Positions 1-7,174 of a stretch of 64,000 bases of DNA are shown here, one piece after another. Within the stretch, counting starts at the first letter, position 1. The number at the start of each line of letters is the position of its first letter. Source of the stretch: CAVRRZ01 sp963723745 (GTDB lineage: Bacteria; Actinomycetota; Actinomycetes; Mycobacteriales; Geodermatophilaceae); contig CAVRRZ010000004.1 in the NCBI GenBank assembly GCA_963723745.1, forward strand, positions 62,001 to 126,000. The letters run 5' to 3'. The position numbers and the translations under genes were made by a program. Under the pieces are notes generated by a model. It had not been told where the DNA came from, searched no databases, and was given only the letters and a program-made list of their open reading frames with translations.

Positions 1-925
1 GGTGGTGGGTCTGCACCGGCACCCCGCCGGTGCCCAGGGAGGCGCGCACCGTGCGGCGGAAGTCCAGCCGGCCCTGCCGCCCGAGCCGCCGCCGAGCCGA
101 CAACCGCACCGCGAGCCGCCGCGCCAGCGGTGCCACGGTGCGCCGCAACTCGGCCAGGTCACCGGCCTGGGCGCGCAGGAAGTCGACCTGGTCCACCAGC
201 GGGCGGACCGCGTTCTTGGCTACCACGTCCCGGCCGCGTTGTGCGGCCGAGCGCCGTCGCACCTCGGCCTCGACCGCCGTCCGGAAGGCGGCCAGCCGCT
301 CCCGCACGGTCTGCCGTGCCACCTGCTCGGCCAAGCCGCCGCGCTCCCCGTCGGCCAGCAGGCCGGCCAGCAGCTGCGCCACGAGGGTGTCGGGCGAGAG
401 GGCCCGCATCACGCGGTAGCTGAAGAACGACTGACCCGACGGCGAGGGGCGGGCGCGACCGAGCAGGTCCACGGCGTCGCGGGCGAAGCGGCGCAGCGCC
501 TCCTCGTCACCTTCCAGGAGCAGGCGCAGCAGCTCCTCGCGCATCAGTCGTGCCTGCTCGGCGGACGCGGGCACGTCCAGCGTCGCGTCCGGCCGGACGG
601 TCTCACCGCCCTGGCCGTCGTCGTCCTCCGAGGCAGGCGGGAAGGACGAGGAACGGCGGTCGCCGACCGGCCACCACAGGTCGAACAGGACGTCGTAGAC
701 GGGCCGTTGCGCGGCCCGCTGGAGCAGCACGGCGGCCAGACCGTGGCGCAACTGCTCCCGGTCGAGCAGGTCGACGACGGTCAGGATCTCCGCGGCGTCG
801 ACCGCCTGGCTGATCCCGACCGGCACCCCGGCCGCGCGGACGGCGCGGACGAAGCCGTCCAGGTGCCCGGCGAGCCCCCCGGGCTCGGCCGTGCCCGTCA
901 CCCGCCCGCCCACGGCGCCGGCCAT
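1..925 (-). CDS. VWA/CoxE-type protein, partial (N-terminal part)
   Basis: The minus-strand frame starts at an ATG (923-925) and stays open to the window edge, giving about 308 residues. The start shares one base with the stop of the MoxR-type ATPase upstream (TGATG), so the two are translationally coupled. MoxR AAA ATPases are typically paired with von Willebrand factor A (CoxE-like) proteins, and together they act as a chaperone that helps load metal or mature enzymes. The visible part is helical and rich in Arg and Leu, as the N-terminal regions of such proteins are. The VWA domain with its metal-ion site would lie beyond base 1, so the family call rests on context and on the overall look of the sequence. 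Confidence 0.65.
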   Translation of the reverse strand, partial: MAGAVGGRVTGTAEPGGLAGHLDGFVRAVRAAGVPVGISQAVDAAEILTVVDLLDREQLRHGLAAVLLQRAAQRPVYDVLFDLWWPVGDRRSSSFPPASEDDDGQGGETVRPDATLDVPASAEQARLMREELLRLLLEGDEEALRRFARDAVDLLGRARPSPSGQSFFSYRVMRALSPDTLVAQLLAGLLADGERGGLAEQVARQTVRERLAAFRTAVEAEVRRRSAAQRGRDVVAKNAVRPLVDQVDFLRAQAGDLAELRRTVAPLARRLAVRLSARRRLGRQGRLDFRRTVRASLGTGGVPVQTHH

Positions 926-1824
926 CAGTTCAGCCGGAGCTCGGCCACGGCACGGTCCTGGTCGCTGGCGTGCTTGAGCACGACGCCGAGCGTCGAGCGC
1001 ATCGCCGACTCGTCGAGGGTGGAAAGGCCCAGCTCGAGCAGCGTCTGCGCCCAGTCGAGCGTCTCGGAGATCGACGGCGACTTCTTCAGCTCGAGCGCGC
1101 GCAGCGCGCGGACGGTGCGCACCAGCTGCTCGGCGAGACGGGGGGCCAGGTCGGGCACCCGGGAGAGGACGATCTCGCGCTCCCGCTCCGCCGACGGGTA
1201 GTCCAGCGCCAGGTAGAGGCAGCGGCGCTTGAGCGCCTCGGACAGCTCCCGGGTGGCGTTCGACGTCAGCACGACCATGGGACGGCGGGTCGCGGTGATC
1301 GTGCCCAGCTCCGGGATGGTCACCTGGAAGTCGCTGAGCACCTCCAGCAGCAGGCCCTCCACCTCGACATCGGCCTTGTCCGTCTCGTCGACCAGCAACA
1401 CGGTCGGCTCGCTGCGCCGGATGGCGGCCAGCAGCGGGCGGGACAGCAAGAACTCCTCGCCGAAGATGTCGTCGTGGACGGTGTCCCAGTCCGCCCCGCC
1501 GGTGCCCTGTGCCGCGGTGTTGGCGACGCTGATCCGGAGCAGCTGCTTCTTGTAGTTCCACTCGTAGAGCGCGCGGGCCTCGTCCAGGCCCTCGTAGCAC
1601 TGCAGCCGGATCAGCTCGGCCCGGGTCGCCGACGCCAGGGCCTTGGCCAGCTCGGTCTTGCCCACCCCGGCCGGTCCCTCGACGAGCAGCGGCTTGCCGA
1701 GCCGGTCGGCCAGGAACACCGTCGTCGAGATCTGGGCGTCGGGCAGGTAGCCGGCCTGCGACAACCGCTCGGTGACGTCGGCCACCGAGGCGAACTGGGG
1801 CACGCGCGAGGGCGGCCGCGACAT
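925..1824 (-). CDS. MoxR-family AAA+ ATPase
   Basis: A 299-residue AAA+ ATPase of the MoxR type. Walker A (GPAGVGKT) is at residues 50-57, Walker B with the acidic pair (VLLVDETDKAD) at about 141-151, and a sensor segment (VLTSNATRELS) follows near 190. A short lid region makes up the C-terminus. I chose the ATG at 1822-1824. A longer frame to 1869 exists but would overlap the end of proA, while this start leaves a 13-base gap. It overlaps the following VWA-type gene by one base. MoxR/VWA pairs are chaperone-like modules for enzyme or metal-centre maturation; the client here cannot be named. High confidence in family, low in role. Confidence 0.9.
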   Translation of the reverse strand: MSRPPSRVPQFASVADVTERLSQAGYLPDAQISTTVFLADRLGKPLLVEGPAGVGKTELAKALASATRAELIRLQCYEGLDEARALYEWNYKKQLLRISVANTAAQGTGGADWDTVHDDIFGEEFLLSRPLLAAIRRSEPTVLLVDETDKADVEVEGLLLEVLSDFQVTIPELGTITATRRPMVVLTSNATRELSEALKRRCLYLALDYPSAEREREIVLSRVPDLAPRLAEQLVRTVRALRALELKKSPSISETLDWAQTLLELGLSTLDESAMRSTLGVVLKHASDQDRAVAELRLN

Positions 1825-1837
1825 CACAGGGCCCGGG

Positions 1838-3106
1838 TCAGCGGACGTGCCCGCTGCCGGTGACGACATAGGTGGTCGACGTCAGCTCGGGCAGGCCCAG
1901 CGGACCCCGCGCGTGCAGCTTCTGCGTGCTGATGCCGATCTCGGCACCGAAGCCGAACTCGCCACCGTCGGTGAACCGCGTCGACGCGTTCACCAGCACG
2001 GCGGCGGCGTCCACCCCGGCGGTGAAGTCGGCGATCGCCCGCGCCGAGTCGGCCACGATCGCCTCGCTGTGCCCGCTGCCCCACTGCGCGATGTGCTCCA
2101 GCGCCTGGGGCAGGTCGTCGACCACGCGCACCGCCATGTCCATCGACAGGTATTCGGTGGCCCAGTCCTCGTCGGTCGCCGGGACCACGTCGGACACTCC
2201 GGCCCGCGCCGCGGCGTCCACGGTGGCCGGGTCGCCGTGCAGCGTCACACCCGCCTCGACCAGTGCCGCGAGCAGCCGCGGCAGGAACGGCACGTCGCGG
2301 TGGACCAGCAGCGTCTCGGCTGCGTTGCAGACGCTGACCCGGTGCGTCTTCGCGTTCAGCACGATGGCCTCTGCCATGGCGGCGTCCGCGGAGGCGTCGA
2401 CGTACACGTGGCAATTGCCCACGCCCGTCTCGATCACCGGCACCGTGGACTCGCGCACCACCCGCTCGATCAGCGATGCGCCCCCGCGCGGGATGACGAC
2501 GTCGACCAGCCCACGGGCGCCCAGCAGTTCGCCGACCGAGGCCCGGTCGGCGGGGAGCAGCTGCACCGACCCGGCCGGCAGCCCGGCCTTCTCACCGGCC
2601 TCGGTGAGGACGGCGACCAGCGCGGTGTTGGTCCGGTACGCCGACGCCGAGCCCCGCAGCAGGGCGGCGTTGCCGCTCTTCAGGCACAGTCCCGCGGCAT
2701 CGACGGTGACGTTCGGGCGCGCCTCGTAGACGATCCCCACGACCCCCAGCGGCACGCGGACCTGCCGCAGTTGCAGGCCGTTGGGCAGCCGCGAGCCGCG
2801 GACGACGTCGCCGACCGGGTCCGGCAGCGCCACGAGCTCGCGCAGCGCGGCGGCGACCCCGGCGACGCGGTCGGCGTCGAGACGGAGCCGGTCGATGATC
2901 GCGGCAGGCGTGCCGCCGGCCGTGGCCGCCGCGACGTCCTCCGCGTTGGCCGCCAGGACCTCGTCCGTGCGTTCGACCAGGGCATCGGCCATGGCCGTCA
3001 GGGCGGCGTCCTTGACGTCGGTGGGGAGGGTGCGCAGCACCCGGGCGGCACTCCGCGCGCGGAGCGCGGCAGCTCCGATCAGCGGCAGGTCAGCGGCATC
3101 CGGCAC
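1838..3106 (-). CDS. proA: Gamma-glutamyl phosphate reductase ProA
   Basis: A 422-residue cytoplasmic enzyme that reduces L-glutamyl 5-phosphate to glutamate semialdehyde with NADPH, the second step of proline synthesis. Length and sequence match the family: the aldehyde-dehydrogenase-like cofactor region (VPLGVVGIVYEARPNVT) lies near residues 120-136, and the catalytic cysteine lies in a VGNCHVYVD segment in the second half. The partner kinase gene proB is about 11.7 kb away on the same strand, so the usual proBA operon is split here. The gene is divergent from znuA, and the 77-base gap carries the znuA operator. Very secure identification. Confidence 0.97.
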   Translation of the reverse strand: MPDAADLPLIGAAALRARSAARVLRTLPTDVKDAALTAMADALVERTDEVLAANAEDVAAATAGGTPAAIIDRLRLDADRVAGVAAALRELVALPDPVGDVVRGSRLPNGLQLRQVRVPLGVVGIVYEARPNVTVDAAGLCLKSGNAALLRGSASAYRTNTALVAVLTEAGEKAGLPAGSVQLLPADRASVGELLGARGLVDVVIPRGGASLIERVVRESTVPVIETGVGNCHVYVDASADAAMAEAIVLNAKTHRVSVCNAAETLLVHRDVPFLPRLLAALVEAGVTLHGDPATVDAAARAGVSDVVPATDEDWATEYLSMDMAVRVVDDLPQALEHIAQWGSGHSEAIVADSARAIADFTAGVDAAAVLVNASTRFTDGGEFGFGAEIGISTQKLHARGPLGLPELTSTTYVVTGSGHVR

Positions 3107-3167
3107 GACCGAAGGGTACGCGGAACGACCGGGTGCCGACGTCGGCGATCGCCACCTGCGGCGCGTG

Positions 3168-3187
3168 TGCGAGAATGATTCTCATGA
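3168..3187 (+). promoter_or_regulatory. Putative Zur box at znuA start
   Basis: The stretch contains a 6+1+6 inverted repeat, GAGAAT-G-ATTCTC (3171-3183), directly before and touching the chosen znuA ATG (3184-3186). This is the form of actinobacterial Fur/Zur operators, which are AT-rich centred palindromes with a TGA..TCA frame. A zur gene ends this operon and all genes under it encode zinc uptake, so zinc-dependent repression is the natural reading. The overlap with the start codon implies a leaderless or very short-leader transcript, or a start a few codons later. Seen directly: the palindrome. Inferred: Zur binding. Confidence 0.75.
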
Positions 3188-4215
3188 CTTTTAGCTCTTC
3201 CCGATGGGCCGGTGTCGCGGCTGCGTCTGCCGCCACCCTCCTGGCGACGGGCTGCGGTGGCAGCGACTCCGACGCCGCGACCGCCGACGCCGAGCTGAGC
3301 GTGATCGCCGGCTTCTATCCCCTCGAGTGGGCAGCGGCACGCGTCGGCGGTGACCTGGCGTCCGTCACCTCCCTCACGCCACCTGGCGCGGAGGCGCACG
3401 ACCTCGAGCTGACCCCCCGGGACGTGGCGGCCCTCTCGGAGGCCGATCTGGTCGTGTACGTCGAGGGCTTCCAGCCCGCGGTCGACGCGGCCGCGGCATC
3501 GGAGGCCGGGGACGCGGCCTGGGACGCGGGTCAGGCGGCCGACCTCACGCTCACCACCGAGGACGACGGACACGGGCACGGGCACAGCGCCGAGGACGAG
3601 CACGCCGGCGAGGAAGCGCACGCCGAGGAGGAAGCGCACGCCGAGGAGGAAGCGCACGCCGAGGACGAGGGCGAGCACGCCGGCGAGGGCGAGATCGTCG
3701 ACCCGCACTTCTGGCTCGACCCGACCCGGCTGGCCTCGGTCGGCGACGCGCTCGCCGAGCGCATGGCCGAGCTCGACCCGGACAACGCCGCCACCTACGA
3801 GGAGAACGCCGCGGCCCTCCGGGCCGACCTCGAAGAGCTGGACGGTCAGATGCAGGAGGGGCTCGCCGGTTGCGAGGTGACCACGCTGGTCACCTCGCAC
3901 GACGCGTTCGGCTATCTCGGCGACCGGTACGGTTTCGAGGTCGTCGGGATCAGCGGCCTGGAGCCGTCCGAGGAGCCCAGCCCGGCCGAGCTGGCCGAGA
4001 TCACCGAGCTCGTGGAGGAGCGCGGCGTGACCACCGTCTACACCGAGACCTTGATCGACCCCGCTGTGGCCGAGACCGTGGCCGCCGAGGCCGGCGTGCA
4101 GACTGCCGTGCTCGACCCGCTCGAAGGACTGAGCGACGGGTCCGCCGGCGACGACTACCTGGCCGTCATGCGTGCCAACCTCGAGGCGTTGCAGGAGGGT
4201 CAGTCCTGCGCGTGA
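3184..4215 (+). CDS. znuA: Zinc ABC transporter substrate-binding lipoprotein
   Basis: A 343-residue cluster A-I metal-binding lipoprotein. The signal peptide ends in a lipobox (LLATGC, Cys24), so it is anchored outside the membrane. The mature protein has the family's zinc ligands: a His in PGAEAHDLE, a His in VDPHFWLDP, a His in TSHDAFGYL, and an acidic residue near the C-terminus. Between the first two sits a His/Glu/Asp-rich loop (about residues 125-175) typical of ZnuA. It contains three in-frame 18-base repeats. The ATG at 3184 was chosen because the frame's upstream starts lie in or before the Zur-like palindrome. First gene of znuA-znuC-znuB-zur. Confidence 0.93.
   Translation: MTFSSSRWAGVAAASAATLLATGCGGSDSDAATADAELSVIAGFYPLEWAAARVGGDLASVTSLTPPGAEAHDLELTPRDVAALSEADLVVYVEGFQPAVDAAAASEAGDAAWDAGQAADLTLTTEDDGHGHGHSAEDEHAGEEAHAEEEAHAEEEAHAEDEGEHAGEGEIVDPHFWLDPTRLASVGDALAERMAELDPDNAATYEENAAALRADLEELDGQMQEGLAGCEVTTLVTSHDAFGYLGDRYGFEVVGISGLEPSEEPSPAELAEITELVEERGVTTVYTETLIDPAVAETVAAEAGVQTAVLDPLEGLSDGSAGDDYLAVMRANLEALQEGQSCA
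3613..3666 (+). repeat. 18-bp tandem repeat in znuA
   Basis: Three head-to-tail copies of an 18-base unit (GAAGCGCACGCCGAGGAG, last copy ending GAC) encode EAHAEE repeated in the metal-binding loop. They are in frame, so copy-number change would only lengthen or shorten the histidine-rich loop. Confidence 0.9.
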
Positions 4216-5045
4216 CGCGGCAAGAGATCGGAGAGCCGGATCGCCCAGCGGCGATCCGGCTCTCCGGCGCCAGCATCGGATACGGCGACGTGCCGATCGT
4301 GCGGGACGTCGACCTGACCGTCGGGAACGGTGAGGCCGTGGCCCTCCTGGGGTCGAACGGGTCGGGCAAGACCACCCTCGTCCGGGGTCTGCTCGGACTG
4401 GCGAACGTGCTCGGCGGCGTCGTCGAGGTGCTCGGCCGCCCCGTCGGTGACCAGGTGAAGCGCGGAAGCGTGGGCTACGTCCCGCAACGACACACGGTGA
4501 CCGGTGCGGTGCCTGCGACCGTCCGGGAGGTGGTCGGCGTGGGCCGGCTCGCCCGGCTGGGGCTGTTCCGTCGGCCCGGCCCGGCCGACCGGGCGGCGAT
4601 CGTCGACGCCGTCGCCGCCGTCGGACTGGCCGACCGGCTGACGGACCCCGTGGCGTCCCTGTCCGGCGGCCAGCAGCGCCGGGTGCTGGTTGCCCGCGCC
4701 CTGGCAGCAGAGCCGGACCTGCTCGTCATGGACGAACCGACCGCGGGCGTCGATGCGGCCAGCCAGGAGGCGCTGGCCGGTGTCCTCGCCGCCGTCTCCG
4801 CTTCCGGGACCACACTGGTCGTCGTGACCCACGAACTCGGTGCGCTGGCCGGCGTCCTCACCCGGGCCGTGGTCGCCGACCACGGCCGCATCGCCTACGA
4901 CGGCCCGCTGACCGGCGCCCTGCGCTTCGACAGCGGGGATCATCACCATCACCACGATGGTCCGGCCACCGTTGCACCGGGCACCGGGCTCGACGAGGCC
5001 CGCCTCGCGTCCCCCACGCACGATCCGGGCCGCGGAGGCCGCTGA
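4212..5045 (+). CDS. znuC: Zinc ABC transporter ATP-binding protein
   Basis: A 277-residue ABC ATPase that powers the zinc importer. It shows Walker A (LLGSNGSGKTT) near residues 47-57, a Q-loop (VGYVPQR), the signature (LSGGQQRR), Walker B (LLVMDEPTAGVD) and the switch His (VVTHE). The C-terminal tail has a run of five histidines (GDHHHHHDG), common in metal-handling proteins. The GTG start at 4212 overlaps the znuA stop (GTGA), so I prefer it to the longer frame, which would run through znuA. The next gene, encoding the permease, begins two bases after the stop. Confidence 0.93.
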   Translation: MTRQEIGEPDRPAAIRLSGASIGYGDVPIVRDVDLTVGNGEAVALLGSNGSGKTTLVRGLLGLANVLGGVVEVLGRPVGDQVKRGSVGYVPQRHTVTGAVPATVREVVGVGRLARLGLFRRPGPADRAAIVDAVAAVGLADRLTDPVASLSGGQQRRVLVARALAAEPDLLVMDEPTAGVDAASQEALAGVLAAVSASGTTLVVVTHELGALAGVLTRAVVADHGRIAYDGPLTGALRFDSGDHHHHHDGPATVAPGTGLDEARLASPTHDPGRGGR

Positions 5046-5046
5046 C

Positions 5047-6069
5047 ATGGAGGTTCTCGAGTACGGCTTCATGCAGCGGGCGCTCCTGGCGTCACTGATG
5101 GTGGGCCTCGTCGCGCCGGCCGTCGGCATCTTCCTCGTCCAGCGGCGACTGTCCCTGCTGGGCGACGGTCTCGGCCACGTGGCCCTGACCGGCGTCGCTG
5201 TCGGGGTGCTGACCTCGACCGCCCCCGTCGGGGCCGCCCTGGTGGCCGCCGTCCTCGGCGCGGTGCTCATCGAGCTGGTCCGGGCGCGCGGCAGGACGAG
5301 CGGCGACGTCGCCCTCGCGGTCCTCTTCTACGGCGGCATCGCCGGCGGCGTGGTGCTGCTCAGCCTGGCCCCGCGCGGTCAGGCGACCAATCTGGACGCC
5401 TACCTGTTCGGCGCGATCACCACGACCAGCACGGAGGACGTCGCCGCCTTCGCCTTCATCACCGTGGTCGTCGTCGCCGCGGTGTGGCTGCTCGGGCAGC
5501 GCCTCTACGCCGTCAGCGACGACGAGGAGTACGCCCGTGCGGTCGGCCTGCCCGTCCTGGGGCTCAACATCGTGCTCGCCGCCCTGGTGGCCGCCACGGT
5601 CGTGCTGTCGATGCGCGTGGTGGGCCTCCTCCTGATCAGCGCCCTCATGATCGTGCCGAGCGCGATCGCGCAGCTGCTCGCCCGGAGCTTCCGGCAGGCG
5701 ATCGCCCTGGCCTGCGCCATCGGTCTGGTCGTGAGCGTCTCGGGCACGGCCATGTCGTACTACACGAGCACGCCGTCGGGCGGCACCATCGTGCTCCTGG
5801 CGATCGGCCTGTTCCTCCTGGTGACCGCGGCCGTGAGCCTGCGGGACGTGACCGGACACCGTCGGCACCGCCGCCGCGTGGCGATCCATGCGGCTCACCC
5901 GCACGAGCACGGGCCGGACTGCGGCCACCGGCCGGTGCCCCACGACGACCACGTCGACTACGACCACGACGGGCACCTGCACGCGCCACACCCCACGGAC
6001 GTCGGCGTGCACTATGACGAGCACGGGGCGCCCGATGTCCGGGCGTCGACCGGAGGGAGCGCGCCATGA
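5047..6069 (+). CDS. znuB: Zinc ABC transporter permease
   Basis: A 340-residue polytopic membrane protein of the ABC-3 family, forming the zinc channel with ZnuC. Several hydrophobic helices span roughly residues 10-265, with the family segments LSLLGDGLGHVALTG near the start and ALMIVPSAIAQLLARSF in the middle. The C-terminal cytoplasmic tail (from about residue 275) is very rich in His and Asp, an apparent metal-binding extension. The ATG at 5047 follows the znuC stop by one base. The stop overlaps the start of the Zur gene by four bases, so the four genes form one operon. Confidence 0.93.
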   Translation: MEVLEYGFMQRALLASLMVGLVAPAVGIFLVQRRLSLLGDGLGHVALTGVAVGVLTSTAPVGAALVAAVLGAVLIELVRARGRTSGDVALAVLFYGGIAGGVVLLSLAPRGQATNLDAYLFGAITTTSTEDVAAFAFITVVVVAAVWLLGQRLYAVSDDEEYARAVGLPVLGLNIVLAALVAATVVLSMRVVGLLLISALMIVPSAIAQLLARSFRQAIALACAIGLVVSVSGTAMSYYTSTPSGGTIVLLAIGLFLLVTAAVSLRDVTGHRRHRRRVAIHAAHPHEHGPDCGHRPVPHDDHVDYDHDGHLHAPHPTDVGVHYDEHGAPDVRASTGGSAP

Positions 6070-6473
6070 CCGAGACACGCCCCGAGGCCACCCCACGCCG
6101 GGTGACCAGGCAGCGCGTCGCGCTGGCGGACCTCCTGGGCGAGCTCGACGACTTCCGCAGCGCACAGGACCTCCACGCGATCCTCCGCGAGCGCGGCGAG
6201 AGCGTCGGGCTGGCGACGGTCTACCGCACCCTTCAGTCGATGGTCGACGACGGAGAGCTGGACGTGCTCCGCAAGGACGACGGCGAGGCCGCCTACCGGC
6301 GGTGCTCCCCCGTGCACCACCACCACCTGGTGTGCCGCTCCTGTCGCCGGACGGTGGAGGTCACCGATCCGCCGGTCGAGCGGTGGGCGCAGCGCGTCGC
6401 CGCCGAACACGGGTTCGCCGACGTCGACCACCAGCTCGAGGTCTTCGGCACCTGCGGCGCCTGCGCACGGTAG
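6066..6473 (+). CDS. zur: Fur-family zinc uptake regulator
   Basis: A 135-residue Fur-family repressor. The N-terminal winged helix carries the recognition part VGLATVYRTLQSMVDDGELDVL. The dimerisation domain has the His-rich stretch SPVHHHHLVC and two CxxC pairs (CRSC near residue 92 and CGAC at the C-terminus) that hold the structural zinc. Position in the znuACB operon points to Zur rather than Fur. It probably represses znuA, by autoregulation through the operon promoter, and the site at 7119-7135 between the alternative ribosomal protein genes and an ABC transporter. Confidence 0.92.
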   Translation: MTETRPEATPRRVTRQRVALADLLGELDDFRSAQDLHAILRERGESVGLATVYRTLQSMVDDGELDVLRKDDGEAAYRRCSPVHHHHLVCRSCRRTVEVTDPPVERWAQRVAAEHGFADVDHQLEVFGTCGACAR

Positions 6474-6547
6474 GGCGACTCCCGCCCCCCGGCGGGACAG
6501 CCGCGAGGGGGCCCCAGCGCCACGACCGCCTCGACCGGCATGCCGGG

Positions 6548-6709
6548 TCACCGCAGCATGCCCCGTTCCGCGGCCTTCCGGAGACGCAGCGGGACGAGCA
6601 CCGGCTTGCCGTCGACGATCACGCTCGTGAGAGCCACCGGTTCGGCCTTCCACCGCGCTCGGCGCGAGCGGGTGCTGGTTCGTGAGGTCCTTCGCTTGGG
6701 GACGGCCAC
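6548..6709 (-). CDS. rpmF: 50S ribosomal protein L32, cysteine-free form
   Basis: A short 53-residue frame that begins at GTG (6707-6709) with the L32 signature VAVPKRRTSR and continues TSTRSRRARWKAEP. The zinc-binding form of L32 carries four cysteines; this protein has none. It is therefore the C-minus paralogue, used in actinobacteria to spare zinc when Zur derepresses. It lies three bases after the stop of the L31-like remnant and within the znu/Zur neighbourhood, which supports zinc regulation. A zinc-binding copy is expected elsewhere in the genome. Confidence 0.85.
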   Translation of the reverse strand: MAVPKRRTSRTSTRSRRARWKAEPVALTSVIVDGKPVLVPLRLRKAAERGMLR

Positions 6710-6712
6710 GGA

Positions 6713-6974
6713 TCAGCCCTTCTCCGGTCGCGTGGGCCGGGTGCCGTAACGCTGGTTGAACCGCTCGACCCGGCCGTCCGTGTCGAGGACCCGCTGGTTG
6801 CCGGTCCAGAACCGGTGCGAGGCGGCGGAGATGTCGACCACGACGAGGGGCAGCGTCTCGCCGTCGACGTCGATGGTCTGCGTCGTGGCGACCGTGGAGC
6901 GCGTGCGGTACAGGGCGCCGCGGGCGGCGTCGCGGACGACGGCGGTGCGGAAGTCGGGTGGATGCCGGGCGCAT
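6713..6974 (-). pseudogene. rpmE: Frameshifted type-B L31 ribosomal protein
   Basis: From about base 6955 down to the stop at 6713-6715 the frame reads as type-B (cysteine-free) L31: DFRTAVVRDAARG, then DISAASHRFWTGN and VLDTDGRVERFNQRYG. The expected N-terminus is present but out of frame. An ATG (6972-6974) is followed by bases that would give M-R-P, and GIHP reads in another frame. An in-frame TGA closes the main frame just upstream, and no ATG/GTG precedes DFRT. Restoring the family start needs two one-base insertions within about 20 bases. It is either a true pseudogene or an assembly error in GC-rich sequence. The rpmF start lies three bases downstream. Confidence 0.7.
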
Positions 6975-7118
6975 CAGGACCGGCCCTCTGCTCGCTCCCC
7001 ACCGCAGAGACTGACGGGAGGCCCTGCCGTACATGTCTCTGCCGGTGCCAGGAGCCGACCTCGACGCAGTCGGAAGGCATGGACCCCGCTGAGCCGGTGC
7101 CCCGTTGACGGGCACCTG

Positions 7119-7135
7119 ATGAGAACGAGTCTCAT
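7119..7135. promoter_or_regulatory. Putative Zur box, divergent
   Basis: A perfect inverted repeat ATGAGA-n5-TCTCAT lies upstream of both the minus-strand rpmE/rpmF genes and the plus-strand ABC transporter operon. It resembles the znuA-start site (half GAGAA/TTCTC) and sits beside a zur gene. I infer that Zur binds here and represses both directions when zinc is plentiful. Confidence 0.65.
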
Positions 7136-7174
7136 TCTTGCTAACCTCTCGCCGTGCCTGAGCAGAGGAGAGAG

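Noticed and set aside
2..1201. Long plus-strand open frame of 399 codons at the window start
   Set aside because: It is antisense to the VWA and MoxR genes and reflects GC-rich codon bias; it lacks any motif.
6985..7118. Possible further zinc-regulated ribosomal genes (L33, L28, S14) upstream of L31
   Set aside because: No frame gives convincing similarity; only scattered residues fit, so no call is made.
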